DNA of 64,000 nucleotides from contig NZ_JBHUDI010000013.1 of assembly GCF_042678045.1 (NCBI RefSeq), forward strand, positions 1-64,000, in the 5' to 3' direction. The DNA is from Natrinema amylolyticus_A (GTDB lineage Archaea > Halobacteriota > Halobacteria > Halobacteriales > Natrialbaceae). Below the pieces are notes generated by a model. The model made no database searches. It saw nothing but the letters and a program-made list of their open reading frames with translations, and was not told where the DNA came from. A program made the position numbers and the translations under genes. Below are positions 8,320-16,721 of the stretch, piece by piece. Position 1 is the first letter of the stretch. Each line of letters begins with the position of its first letter.

Positions 8320-8885
8320 GCGGTCCACGACTGCGAACGGTCGTCGCCGACACCAGTGCACTCGTCAGTCTCTCCGTGCCCCGTGCCGACGCTGCCGTTG
8401 ACACCGGCTCTCCGGACCCATTTCAGTATCTTCTCACCTCCTGTGACGTGTTCGTGCCACCGAAAGTGGTCGAAGAACTCCGCAACATCACACAGTATCA
8501 GGATATCCACGCCGCGGCTGCAAGTAACGTCCTCGCGGCCCGCAACCACTACACGGTTGAGTATCCCTACGAAGGCGACGATACCACAGACTCCCGGCCG
8601 ACGTTTGGCCTCGATGACGGCGAAACTGATGGCATTGTCCTCGCGAACGCACTCGCAGTCGACGGGTTTCTTACCGACGAGTTCGGCGGAACGAACTTTC
8701 CACTCATCCACGCTGTGCTCCAGGGGCCGCGGATCGTCCCAACGCCGCGGCTCATCTGCGACTACGCCCGGAACGGGTATATGACCAAGGAAGAAGCGAG
8801 AATACTGATCACAACGATTAGCCCACACCGGAGCTGGGAGAACAGTCCCTACGTCACGCGATTGCTCCAGCGCCTCGAAGAGTAG
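8316..8885 (+). CDS. PIN-domain ribonuclease toxin
   Basis: 189 residues with the PIN arrangement of acidic residues: V-V-A-D-T-S-A-L (Asp12), V-V-E-E-L (Glu53/54), L-D-D-G-E-T-D (Asp100-Asp105) and F-L-T-D-E (Asp121). PIN toxins are Mg-dependent endoribonucleases, and pairing with an RHH antitoxin by a 4-base overlap is the VapBC-like layout. The C-terminal ~50 residues extend the usual ~140-residue domain (G-Y-M-T-K-E-E-A) and may help antitoxin binding. Target RNA unknown. Confidence 0.75.
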   Translation: MSGPRLRTVVADTSALVSLSVPRADAAVDTGSPDPFQYLLTSCDVFVPPKVVEELRNITQYQDIHAAAASNVLAARNHYTVEYPYEGDDTTDSRPTFGLDDGETDGIVLANALAVDGFLTDEFGGTNFPLIHAVLQGPRIVPTPRLICDYARNGYMTKEEARILITTISPHRSWENSPYVTRLLQRLEE

Positions 8886-9319
8886 CCCGTCCTGAGAGCG
8901 GCCTTCATCCATTTTCGGTTACGCCGAGAATCCAGCGACGGCGACGACTCCCGAAAGCCCTCGGCCGCTCGGCATCCCGCAACCGCCGCTGCGCTCCCCG
9001 TGCCTGCGGTGTTTGCGGGGTCGGGGGATAACCGAGGCAGCCTCACCCTTTCTGAGTCCCCTAGGGTAGTAAATGGTTCGCCAAGCGACACGACCGGCTG
9101 GACATGCGTGTACACGTATCGGCCCGCTCGCTCGCCGCTGCCGCTCCCCGCACCGCCCGCGTCTGTTCCGGGCTAAAGTACAAGCGGATTCAGAGTTGAC
9201 GATCGTTTGTTGGGTCCGGTCTGAGTAACGAAGTCAGAGATACTGTAGCGTTTCCGTGATAGTCATGCAAATAAAATAGCCGATGGGATTATACTTCTTT
9301 GACCTGATGTGCAGATGCT
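8886..9319. other. Intergenic region with a dispersed repeat
   Basis: No gene seen. A stretch beginning TATCGGCCCG near 9118 and ending GTTCCGGGCTAAAGT near 9180 recurs at ~14642-14748. The end holds a TATA-like GATTATACTT (~9287-9296) ahead of the ferritin-like gene. Confidence 0.4.
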
Positions 9320-9775
9320 ATGTCAAACGATCAGGTCATTGATCTCCTCAAGCAGGCGTACAACGATGAAATGGAGACGGTAATGAACTATCAAGCACTC
9401 TCGATTATTCTTGATGGAATCCATGCGGAGGAGATCAAAGAAAGCCTCCGGCAGGACGTGCAGGAAGAACTCGGCCACGCCGAACAGCTCGGCCAGCGGC
9501 TCAAGCAACTGGATTCTAGTCCACCAGGATCTGAAGAGTTCGTCGCTCATCAGGATACGCTTCAACCGCCAGCGGATACCACGGATGTCGCCTCAGTTAT
9601 TGACGGAGTACTTGATGCCGAAGAAGATGCGATCAACACATATCGTGAATTAGTCGACGCCGCTGAGGCCGCAAACGACCCCGTCAGTGAGGATCTCGCA
9701 GTAACGTTACTTGCTGACGAGGAAGCACACCGTACTGAGTTCCGTGGCTTCAAGAAGGAATACAAGGGCAACTGA
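9320..9775 (+). CDS. Ferritin-like diiron protein
   Basis: 151 residues predicted as a four-helix bundle. Ligand pattern: Glu17 in N-D-E-M-E-T, E-E-L-G-H (Glu50, His53), then in the second half D-A-E-E-D-A-I and A-D-E-E-A-H as the second E-x-x-H. This fits bacterioferritin/rubrerythrin-type diiron proteins for iron storage or peroxide detoxification. No rubredoxin tail and no obvious haem Met. Monocistronic. It is shorter than classical bacterioferritin (~160), so the exact class is open. Confidence 0.7.
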   Translation: MSNDQVIDLLKQAYNDEMETVMNYQALSIILDGIHAEEIKESLRQDVQEELGHAEQLGQRLKQLDSSPPGSEEFVAHQDTLQPPADTTDVASVIDGVLDAEEDAINTYRELVDAAEAANDPVSEDLAVTLLADEEAHRTEFRGFKKEYKGN

Positions 9776-9893
9776 TGATCGGTACGCTCTAGGTGGTACT
9801 GCCGAGCCAGTCACGTTAGCGGGTCAGCAACGAGACTGTCACCTCGTAAAAATAGGGATGTAATTTTTGTATATCAGAGGTTGAGTTTCTTGT

Positions 9894-10652
9894 ATGGTTT
9901 CAATAGCTGACAGTGTTGTCGTTGTTACCGGTGGAGCATCGGGCATGGGCCGATCGATGGCACTCGAGTTTGCAGATGAAGGTGCATCTGTCGTCGCCGT
10001 CGACATCGACGAAGATGCTCTCGACGAGGTCACGAGCAAGATTACAGGCGACGGTGGTGAGGCAATCGGCGTGGTCGGCGACGTCTCTGATCGCGATAGT
10101 GTCGAGGCAGTCGTCGAGCAAGCAACCGACGAATACGGCACGATCGACGTGCTCTGTAACAACGCAGGCATCCTCGACGATTACGCTCCGGTTGGGGAGA
10201 CGTCTGAGGAACTGTGGGACAGGGTCATGGATATCAATCTCAAGGGCGTGTTCCTTCTCACGAAAGCAGCATTGCCAGCGCTCATGGATGGGGACGAGGA
10301 AGGCGTCGTAATCAATACCGCCTCCATTGCTGGCAAGGTCGCCGGTGGTGGTGGTACTGCCTACACGTCTTCGAAGCATGGCGTAATCGGGTTCACCAAG
10401 CAACTCTCACACGATTACGGTCCCGAGATTCGGGCAAACGCTGTCTGTCCAGGCTTCATCGAGACCGGAATGACTGAGGACATGATCGAGCAGACGCCCG
10501 ACGAGGTCAACGAAATCGTCCAAGAAACACCAGCTGAACGCTACGCTGAGCCAGAGGAAGTCGCGCAGGTCGTTGCTTTCCTCGCGAGCGACAACGCCTC
10601 CTTCATGCACGGGACTGCCGTCGACGTTGACGGTGGCTGGCTCGTCGACTAA
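9894..10652 (+). CDS. SDR-family oxidoreductase
   Basis: 252 residues, classical SDR: T-G-G-A-S-G-M-G (cofactor loop), V-A-V-D-I-D with Asp after beta2 favouring NAD, N-N-A-G, catalytic Ser in N-T-A-S-I-A, Y-T-S-S-K as Tyr and Lys, and C-P-G-F-I-E-T-G-M-T. It is only distantly related to the five tandem SDRs at 45.5-50 kb, which carry a different cofactor loop. It stands alone, AT-rich sequence precedes its ATG, and its substrate is not readable. Confidence 0.85.
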   Translation: MVSIADSVVVVTGGASGMGRSMALEFADEGASVVAVDIDEDALDEVTSKITGDGGEAIGVVGDVSDRDSVEAVVEQATDEYGTIDVLCNNAGILDDYAPVGETSEELWDRVMDINLKGVFLLTKAALPALMDGDEEGVVINTASIAGKVAGGGGTAYTSSKHGVIGFTKQLSHDYGPEIRANAVCPGFIETGMTEDMIEQTPDEVNEIVQETPAERYAEPEEVAQVVAFLASDNASFMHGTAVDVDGGWLVD

Positions 10653-10803
10653 CTGCCAGTCAAACCAGCCAGCCATTCTGCTTTGGAATGCTCTGTGGGC
10701 GTAAGACGTTGTAACTCTTGGAAAAGCTCGAGAGCAGAATGTGAATTTCCGTGTTGTCACTTGTTCTCGGAACGTTCATCAACTGAGACACATATCTCCA
10801 GGT

Positions 10804-11097
10804 ATGTACGATCTCACCAAATTCCAGCGAGATCTGCTGTACGTGATCGCCGGTCAGGACGAGCCACATGGCCTCGCGATCAAAGACGAACTTGAAGAAT
10901 ACTACGAGAACGAGATCCATCACGGGCGACTGTATCCGAATCTCGACGACGTCGTCGACAAGGGACTCGTCGAGAAGGGGAAGGTCGATCGTCGGACGAA
11001 CTATTACACGGTCACAGCGCGTGGTCGGCGCGAACTCGAGGCCCGGCAGGAGTGGGAAAATCAGTACGTCGGTGAGCTGCTCTCGAGTTCGGAGTGA
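10804..11097 (+). CDS. PadR-family transcriptional regulator (copy 1)
   Basis: 97 residues from the ATG at 10804. A PadR winged helix fills the protein: F-Q-R-D-L-L-Y-V-I-A-G, H-G-L-A-I-K-D-E-L, G-R-L-Y-P-N-L-D-D-V-V-D-K-G-L-V, R-T-N-Y-Y-T-V-T. There is little C-terminal dimerisation helix, as usual in short haloarchaeal PadR proteins. It is the first of three relatives within 2.2 kb; the second is broken. A divergent target gene is not evident; it follows an SDR gene 151 bases away. Confidence 0.8.
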   Translation: MYDLTKFQRDLLYVIAGQDEPHGLAIKDELEEYYENEIHHGRLYPNLDDVVDKGLVEKGKVDRRTNYYTVTARGRRELEARQEWENQYVGELLSSSE

Positions 11098-11189
11098 GAC
11101 GATCACGACCGCTGAGCGTGCGTATTGGATCCAATCAGGAAACTATTCCTCGAAGTAAGAATTATATCGGTAGGCGCGCAAGATCGAGT

Positions 11190-11723
11190 ATGTCCAATAC
11201 AGAGTCTCCAGATGGTCCCCCATCTTTTGAGGATGCGTTTCGTGACGATGATGTCGAACAGCGCATTTACGGGACAATCCTTCAGACCCGCGAGCCTGCA
11301 ACGGCGAGCGCTATCGCAGAGCAGGCCGAATGCGACCCGAAGACAGCCCGAAAATATCTGGGCTGGTTCAGTGACCTCGGGATCGTCACGCGCCACGACG
11401 GCCATCCGACGACCTACGAGCGCAATGATGCATACTTCCAGTGGCGGCGCATCAATCAGCTCGCTGCCGAGCACACCATCGACGAACTCCAAGAGCACGT
11501 CCGCAACCTCACGACACGGATTACCGATTACGAAGACACGTACGACGCCACAACGCCGGCAGCCGTCAACGCCGTCGATGCTGCAGAGACGAGCGACGAA
11601 CGGACAATCGACGATGTGTATAGCGACCTTGCCGACTGGGCGACCGCTCGAGATGAGCGCAAGCGCTACGAACGCGCCCGTCAGCAACGCGCTGGCGCTG
11701 ATACCGACCAAGCATCCGGGTAA
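11190..11723 (+). CDS. Winged-helix protein (probably DUF7342 type), possible antitoxin
   Basis: 177 residues from the ATG at 11190. A helix-turn-helix lies at ~25-75 (T-A-S-A-I-A-E-Q-A-E-C, K-T-A-R-K-Y-L-G-W-F), followed by F-Q-W-R-R-I-N-Q-L-A-A-E-H and a long charged coiled coil. The next gene begins 9 bases later and encodes a TumE-like protein, so the two form a likely operon. Regulator-plus-TumE layout suggests a toxin-antitoxin pair, which is inference. Confidence 0.6.
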   Translation: MSNTESPDGPPSFEDAFRDDDVEQRIYGTILQTREPATASAIAEQAECDPKTARKYLGWFSDLGIVTRHDGHPTTYERNDAYFQWRRINQLAAEHTIDELQEHVRNLTTRITDYEDTYDATTPAAVNAVDAAETSDERTIDDVYSDLADWATARDERKRYERARQQRAGADTDQASG

Positions 11724-11731
11724 TTCCATCG

Positions 11732-12166
11732 ATGACGCCGCCTGCAGGAGATGGACGTAGCCCCGCGCCTATCGACCGCCCAGTTCTCGAGTTTCTCCAG
11801 ACACGCCTCCAAGCCACAGCGCAGGCCGCTCGAGCGACGATCACGGATGCGAGTGGACATCTCGAACTCTATGTGACACTCGCACCATCGTACTATCCCG
11901 AAACCGTAGAGGAGACGAGCCTCACTGTTCGCTGGTACACGAACGACGACTTCAAAATTCATTACCGAGAGGTACATCCGGAGCACGCTTGGGAGTGCCG
12001 GTGGGACCGGCATCCGAACCCTCACAATACGCGAGACCATTTTCATCCTCCGCCTACTGCCCCGACACCCGGCGAGGACGAATCATGGCCAGGTGATCAT
12101 CGAGATGTACTGCGTCTCGTCCTCGATACGGTCGAAGAACGAATTACCAGCTTATGGGACGAGTAA
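11732..12166 (+). CDS. TumE/DUF6516-like protein, candidate toxin
   Basis: 144 residues. The core shows a beta-rich region (L-E-L-Y-V-T-L-A-P, L-T-V-R-W-Y-T-N), then a His-rich block W-E-C-R-W-D-R-H-P-N-P-H and R-D-H-F-H-P-P-P, and ends in a helix ending T-S-L-W. The R-W-D-x-H...H-x-H arrangement recalls DUF6516, whose founder TumE is a toxin. The match is by pattern memory only. It is the second gene of a two-gene unit with the winged-helix protein. Confidence 0.45.
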   Translation: MTPPAGDGRSPAPIDRPVLEFLQTRLQATAQAARATITDASGHLELYVTLAPSYYPETVEETSLTVRWYTNDDFKIHYREVHPEHAWECRWDRHPNPHNTRDHFHPPPTAPTPGEDESWPGDHRDVLRLVLDTVEERITSLWDE

Positions 12167-12211
12167 GTCACAGTGATGGCAGTTTTCTGCGCCAAAGTGG
12201 TTCTCCCACTT

Positions 12212-12481
12212 CCAACGTTGACATCTTGTACGTGAGCGCCGGCCAGAGCGACCCACATGGGCTCGCGATCAAAGACGACTCGAGGAGTACTACGAGAACG
12301 AGATCAACCACGGGCGACTGTATCCCAACCTCGACAGGGTCGTCGACAAAGGGCTTGTCGAGAAAGGCGAGGCCGACAAACGAACTACTACACGGTCACA
12401 GCGCGTGGTCGGCGCGAACTCGAGGCCCGTCGCGAGTGGGAAGATCAGTATGTCGATGAAGTCCTCTCGAGTTCGGAGTAA
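12212..12481 (+). pseudogene. Frameshifted PadR-family regulator (copy 2)
   Basis: Nucleotide-level alignment to copy 1 (10804) shows the same protein broken twice: one base is missing after the codons for I-K-D-D near 12272, and four bases are missing near 12385 before the T-N-Y-Y-T-V-T stretch. The last 35 codons are again in frame and almost the same as copy 1. The N-terminal ten codons are diverged. Both lesions would have to be bypassed to give a product. Confidence 0.75.
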
Positions 12482-12670
12482 GACGGTTACGACCGTTGAT
12501 CGTGCATACTGAGTCGGATCCCTCGAGTGTCGGTCCATTACGACCACAGTCTCAGGATGTCGTGAGCGGAAAGAGAGCCAGCTAGTGGTATAAGTAACAG
12601 ACTAGTTGGATCAGCTTACATCTACGTACGTGTGGAATAACAAATATCACCTCGCCTGAATGGCTTGGCC

Positions 12671-12943
12671 ATGGACGACCTTACGGGATTCCAACGAGAC
12701 CTGCTGTACGTGATCGCGGGCGCTGACCAGCCATCTGGACAGGACGTCAAAGACGAAATCGAGCAGTACTACAGTTCAGAGATCAATCATGGTCGGCTGT
12801 ATCCCAATCTCGATACGGTTGTGAATAAGGACCTTGTCGAGAAAGGACAACTCGACAGGCGCACAAACTATTACTCGATTACAGACGAGGGAGAACAAGC
12901 GATTGAGGATCGGCGTGAGTGGGTATTACAGTACATCGACTGA
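12671..12943 (+). CDS. PadR-family transcriptional regulator (copy 3)
   Basis: 90 residues from the ATG at 12671 (a TTG two codons earlier is less likely). Same winged helix as copy 1: F-Q-R-D-L-L-Y-V-I-A-G, G-R-L-Y-P-N-L-D-T-V-V, R-T-N-Y-Y-S-I-T-D-E-G. It lacks the S-S-S-E tail of copies 1 and 2. An AT-rich stretch (~12590-12660) precedes it. Ligand and target are unknown. Confidence 0.8.
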   Translation: MDDLTGFQRDLLYVIAGADQPSGQDVKDEIEQYYSSEINHGRLYPNLDTVVNKDLVEKGQLDRRTNYYSITDEGEQAIEDRREWVLQYID

Positions 12944-13076
12944 TCGAGATCGGAGGCGATCTAGATTCTTGCTTTGCTCCCCGAATCGGTAAGTACAGGG
13001 GAAGTGGTTACCGGAGGTGCAATCGGTCTCACCGATAGCTATCAGGAACAGTGTACTGCTCCCGTGGACGGAGACG

Positions 13077-14279
13077 TTACCGGCTTTTTATAGCCCGAGG
13101 TTTCTCTTCGTCATCACCTTCTTGGTGATCATCCGATTCTCTGTTGTCAATCACCATCTCTTCGGCTACGTCGTCGGTCAGCTGTGTGGGTGGCACCTTC
13201 TGCGTCACGCGGAAGGTTTTGGTCGGACGGAGAATCGCCCACAGCGCCCCTGTTGCGTGGAGTACTGCAACGACTGGGAGCGAGACGAATAATCCAACTA
13301 ATACGCGGAATCGTTCTGCGTAGTACCAATAGCCGATAAATCCCCACGCAAACATCCCCACGATCTGAATGCCAATGGCGACTTCATAGAGGGACGGTAG
13401 GAAGACGATTGACACGGGCGTCACTAGTGGAATCAAGAGCAACGGGGACAGCGCCACAAGTCCCCAGGCTGCGTTCCGGAGCAACGACAGCAGTTGGTAC
13501 TGTCTGGGTAATAGATGCGAGTCGAGGGATGCACCCGAAATCCACCGACGTCGTTGTCTGATCAGTTCCCCGACTGACGGCGGAGCCTGATTGAGAAGTT
13601 TCACTGGGAGGACTGCCATCTCCCGGTCTGGGTCAGCGAATGCACGCCAGATGAAATTCGTATCCTCGGTGACTGTCGGGACGTCCCACGTGACCTCTTG
13701 CTCGACAGCTGTTTTGACGGCGAACCCACCACCCCAGGCATATAATGGATAGCGAAATCGCGGAAACACGCGCTGTTCAATTTGAAAGCCCATGCGGAAG
13801 ATTTCCGCAAAATAACTCAACCACGACCCGGTCCGAACCGGCCGTTCCATCAACTGGACGATATCGGCATCGGGAAACGGAGGGAGTGATGGAACAATAG
13901 TATCTTCGTCAAGGTAGAGGACAAACGTTTGATCTGTGGGCACGTGGCGACGAGCCCACTCGGCAGCTCGTGCTTTTCGCGTTGCTTCACAGGTAAACGA
14001 CTCAGGCACGACGTGAACCGTTGCACCATCGATGTCGATATCATGTTCGGCGATCACCCGCACGTCGCTCAGTTTTGCAGGAAGCGAATTGACGGTCTGC
14101 TGGACAACCTCTTGGGCATCGATAGTCATCACCCGAACCTGAATGTCGGAGAGGTCGTGCTCGGCAGGTCGCTTTCGTGCTTGCCCAACAACGATGACTT
14201 CTACAACCCAGAACGCCGTCGCCACAAAGAAAATTATGAGAAATGTCCAAGCTACTACTGAATAAACAGTATTAATCAC
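13077..14279 (-). CDS. Membrane-bound family 2 glycosyltransferase
   Basis: 400 residues from a GTG. An N-terminal membrane helix (~6-28) is followed by a GT-A domain: L-D-E-D-T as the metal-binding DxD, G-G-G-F-A-V, T-E-D-T-N-F, and Q-R-R-R-W, the Q-x-x-R-W processivity motif. Three to four C-terminal membrane helices follow. This is the layout of cellulose/hyaluronan-synthase-like enzymes that transfer sugars at the cytoplasmic face and may extrude a polysaccharide. The tail is Asp/Glu-rich. No other glycan genes adjoin it, so the product is unknown. Confidence 0.75.
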   Translation of the reverse strand: MINTVYSVVAWTFLIIFFVATAFWVVEVIVVGQARKRPAEHDLSDIQVRVMTIDAQEVVQQTVNSLPAKLSDVRVIAEHDIDIDGATVHVVPESFTCEATRKARAAEWARRHVPTDQTFVLYLDEDTIVPSLPPFPDADIVQLMERPVRTGSWLSYFAEIFRMGFQIEQRVFPRFRYPLYAWGGGFAVKTAVEQEVTWDVPTVTEDTNFIWRAFADPDREMAVLPVKLLNQAPPSVGELIRQRRRWISGASLDSHLLPRQYQLLSLLRNAAWGLVALSPLLLIPLVTPVSIVFLPSLYEVAIGIQIVGMFAWGFIGYWYYAERFRVLVGLFVSLPVVAVLHATGALWAILRPTKTFRVTQKVPPTQLTDDVAEEMVIDNRESDDHQEGDDEEKPRAIKSR

Positions 14280-15127
14280 AGTAGAAACGTCTGACGTGCT
14301 GCATCGTATTGACTGTTCATCTTGTGGTAAAATAATTCTTGCTTATACACACTTCTTTGAGTTGGGTTGTGCTGGATCGTGTAGGGACGGTCAGTTCGCA
14401 TCTGTAGTGTGCGGATGGGTCACTGAAACAGTTGTGAAGGAGTAGGTCTCGGTAAGTGGCTTGCAACCATCGCTTTTGATAACAGGGAGAAAGCCCCTGG
14501 CACGCTCGAGTCCCGCGTCTCGCTGCGCTCCTCACAGGTTGCGGTGCTTACGTCGGCGGGGTTCCTCGAGCGCGCCAGCCTCTTTCAGACCCACCCACGT
14601 GGATTGATCGGGCTGCTGTTGCGTCGGTTGCTCGCGCTTGGGTATCGGCCCGCCCCGCTCGCCGCGTGCCGCCCTCCGCGTCGCTCGCGACCGACCATTC
14701 CGGGCTGCGGTTCGCTCCTGACGTCGCTCACCGTTCCGGGCTAAAGTGAATCTGGTCTCGACGCCAGCATTAAGCGCGTTTTCGGTTGCGCCCCTCGCGG
14801 GCTTTCGCGTTCCAGCGCTTGGTGCCGCCTGCGCTGTCGCGCGCCACACTGCGGCGCGCGTTCTCGACGACAGTCGCGCTGGACACGAACCCGCAGTCCG
14901 GGCCGGACACGAGAAACGGCTTAAAGCTGGCCGCTCGCTCCGGGCGGATCGCCGCGCGGTGCTGGTTGGAACACCGCATTCAGGCGCGCTCTCGCTCGCG
15001 CCCAGATGGGCGCTCGCGAAGGCGCGAGCGCGAGCGCGCAGATGGATCTAGTCGGTCGGTGTCGTCGGAAAACCGCGATGTAGTAGCATCGCGGTGGCAG
15101 ACGCGTGAGCGCCTTCAGTGATCTGCA
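14280..15127. other. GC-rich repeat-bearing intergenic region
   Basis: About 850 bases without a convincing gene; open frames here have atypical Arg/Ala-rich translations. It holds the dispersed repeat shared with ~9118-9180, a GCGCGCC/GGCGCGC hairpin at 14839-14859, a GCGCCC/GGGCGC hairpin near 15000, and a hairpin at 15072-15095. The start (14280-14440) is AT-richer and upstream of the glycosyltransferase. Confidence 0.45.
15072..15095 (+). promoter_or_regulatory. Perfect 9-bp inverted repeat upstream of the RPA-like gene
   Basis: ACCGCGATG and CATCGCGGT surround TAGTAG, 32 bases before the ATG at 15128. It could be an operator or an RNA hairpin. Confidence 0.4.
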
Positions 15128-16024
15128 ATGTCTAGTAACAACTCGAGTAGCAAGGTCGTTACGGTCGATGAACAGGCACTCAAACAGGCGGATGAGCAAG
15201 CAGTCGATGAAGACGGCTACCCAGTCGTCGACGAGACGCCGGAATTCGAGGCAACAGTCGAGCAAGAGGTCCAAGCAAAGGTGGATGCGAACCACCCGGA
15301 CGGAATCGTCGATACAGATAATGAGCGGATCCACGGTGCGACCCTCGAGCAGGAAGAGCGGATTCGAGCACGAGAGGATGAACTCGAGCGAATCAGTGCC
15401 CAGGCCAAGATAGGAACACAAGAAGGTCGTGCAAAGCGGACGCGAACGATCGCTGCGAACCAGAACAAAGCGCGGCGTGTGGAATTCCAGAAACGGGCGG
15501 CAAGCGTGGATCCGATGGCGGATCCGGAACGAGCGGACCCCCGTACAGAACTCACCCAAGAGCAGTTGGCGGCCGTGAACAAGCAGTCGATGCGACTCGA
15601 AAAGCAGTTGGATGGCTGGTCTCGAGCGGCGATCAGCCGGCGGCTGAGTGAGGCCGTCGTCGGTGGCCAAGACCTGACGAGTGCGGTCGTCAACGTGTTC
15701 GAGGAGCGGCAGACGGCGCCCGGACACGTCATCCCCATTGGAAAACTCGAGGAGGTCTCTCGGAAGGAGGTGAGCATCGAAGGGCGTGTCGAAACCCTGT
15801 GGGATCCCTCGCATCCGAGCATCGCACAGGTCGGTCTCATCGCAGATGATAGTGGCCAGACGCGTGTGACGATCTGGAAGTCATCAGACGCGCCATGGAT
15901 TGAGGAAGGCGAGCAGGTGCGGATTCACAAGGCTGCCCGGAACTGGCACGAAGGCCGTGTTTCACTGGCCGTGACCGGGTGGTCGATGATCCACTTCCCT
16001 GAGCGCGGCCGCTGGTGGGAATAG
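15128..16024 (+). CDS. Plasmid RPA-like OB-fold ssDNA-binding protein
   Basis: 298 residues. Residues 1-150 are highly charged and helical with an R-x-K-R-T-R region; 185-215 look like a connecting helical segment; ~210-298 form an OB fold (V-S-I-E-G-R-V-E-T-L-W, Q-T-R-V-T-I-W, E-G-E-Q-V-R-I). This architecture is common on haloarchaeal plasmids and is related to replication protein A, probably protecting or organising single-stranded DNA. A T-rich terminator follows immediately. Tryptophans in the OB domain are well placed for base stacking. Confidence 0.65.
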   Translation: MSSNNSSSKVVTVDEQALKQADEQAVDEDGYPVVDETPEFEATVEQEVQAKVDANHPDGIVDTDNERIHGATLEQEERIRAREDELERISAQAKIGTQEGRAKRTRTIAANQNKARRVEFQKRAASVDPMADPERADPRTELTQEQLAAVNKQSMRLEKQLDGWSRAAISRRLSEAVVGGQDLTSAVVNVFEERQTAPGHVIPIGKLEEVSRKEVSIEGRVETLWDPSHPSIAQVGLIADDSGQTRVTIWKSSDAPWIEEGEQVRIHKAARNWHEGRVSLAVTGWSMIHFPERGRWWE

Positions 16025-16025
16025 C

Positions 16026-16045
16026 CGGGGAGAAGCCCCTTTTTT
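16026..16045 (+). terminator. Hairpin plus T-run terminator
   Basis: GGGG and CCCC around AGAAG are followed by six T residues, just after the RPA-like gene's stop. Confidence 0.55.
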
Positions 16046-16240
16046 GCTGGTGTGAACGCAGTCACCGCCACCTCCCACCACCTCCACGGTCCGGGCTGCT
16101 CACGGCCGGTGGCCGCTGCGCTGCCGGGCTTTCGCCACAGCATGAATCTGTTTCATGACGCTGCCATCTCCTGGTGAGTTTCTGTGCCCTACAAGTGGGT
16201 GAGGGGCAGTCGGAATTGCTCATCGCCCCTCGTGAGCACC

Positions 16241-16441
16241 ATGACTTTTAGAGAGATTTACGAGATTACATTCGACGAAGACGTCCAGCCCAACTCGAAC
16301 TCCAGTCCGTGTCCCAAATGCAACGGACGGGTGACCACCAACGCAGTCGAAACTCGTTGTGAGGGCTGTGGACACCTTATTGAACCACAACAATACCAGG
16401 CCCGGAAAAGAGTCAATCACACTCAGATAGACTGTCCTTGA
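16241..16441 (+). CDS. Stand-alone TFB-type zinc ribbon
   Basis: 66 residues. The start R-E-I-Y-E and the F-D-E-D-V-Q block are as in haloarchaeal transcription factor B, followed by a zinc ribbon with Cys24, Cys27, Cys40 and Cys43. After G-H-L-I-E-P-Q-Q the sequence diverges and stops; the B-finger and cyclin-like repeats are absent, against ~320 residues in a full TFB. It may be a truncated TFB or a small protein that contacts RNA polymerase. The ATG at 16241 is preferred over an upstream extension that lacks TFB similarity. Confidence 0.6.
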   Translation: MTFREIYEITFDEDVQPNSNSSPCPKCNGRVTTNAVETRCEGCGHLIEPQQYQARKRVNHTQIDCP

Positions 16442-16501
16442 TGAAAGTAACACAAGTATTGAAACAAGATATTTACTGGAGTAGAAACATAGATTTGGAT
16501 A

Positions 16502-16639
16502 ATGCCAGAATGTGATGATTGTGGCTCTCATGTCACCGAGAACTACTATCGAGTTTTCTCCGTTAATGACGATCTGCCAGCGTGTATCCATTGTGCCAGC
16601 AACCGTGAAGCTCGAGAAGCAGGACTTCGCCAGCAATAG
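16502..16639 (+). CDS. Small zinc-ribbon protein (DUF7563-like)
   Basis: 45 residues: M-P-E-C-D-D-C-G-S-H-V-T-E-N-Y followed by V-F-S and a second pair C-I-H-C. This C-x-x-C...C-x-x-C layout with the P-E-C start is typical of the very small haloarchaeal DUF7563-type proteins. Starts at the ATG at 16502, with AT-rich sequence just upstream. Function unknown, probably nucleic-acid or protein binding. Confidence 0.65.
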   Translation: MPECDDCGSHVTENYYRVFSVNDDLPACIHCASNREAREAGLRQQ

Positions 16640-16721
16640 CGTCTCAGTGATCTCATTTCCAGATCTTCTCTCCCGAACTGGCCTGATCAAGATGTGAGAC
16701 ATACAACCCACTACCCAATCA

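Noticed and set aside
14746..15121. Overlapping Arg/Ala-rich open frames before the RPA-like gene
   Set aside because: They lie in hairpin-rich GC repeats shared with another spacer and show no protein-like composition.
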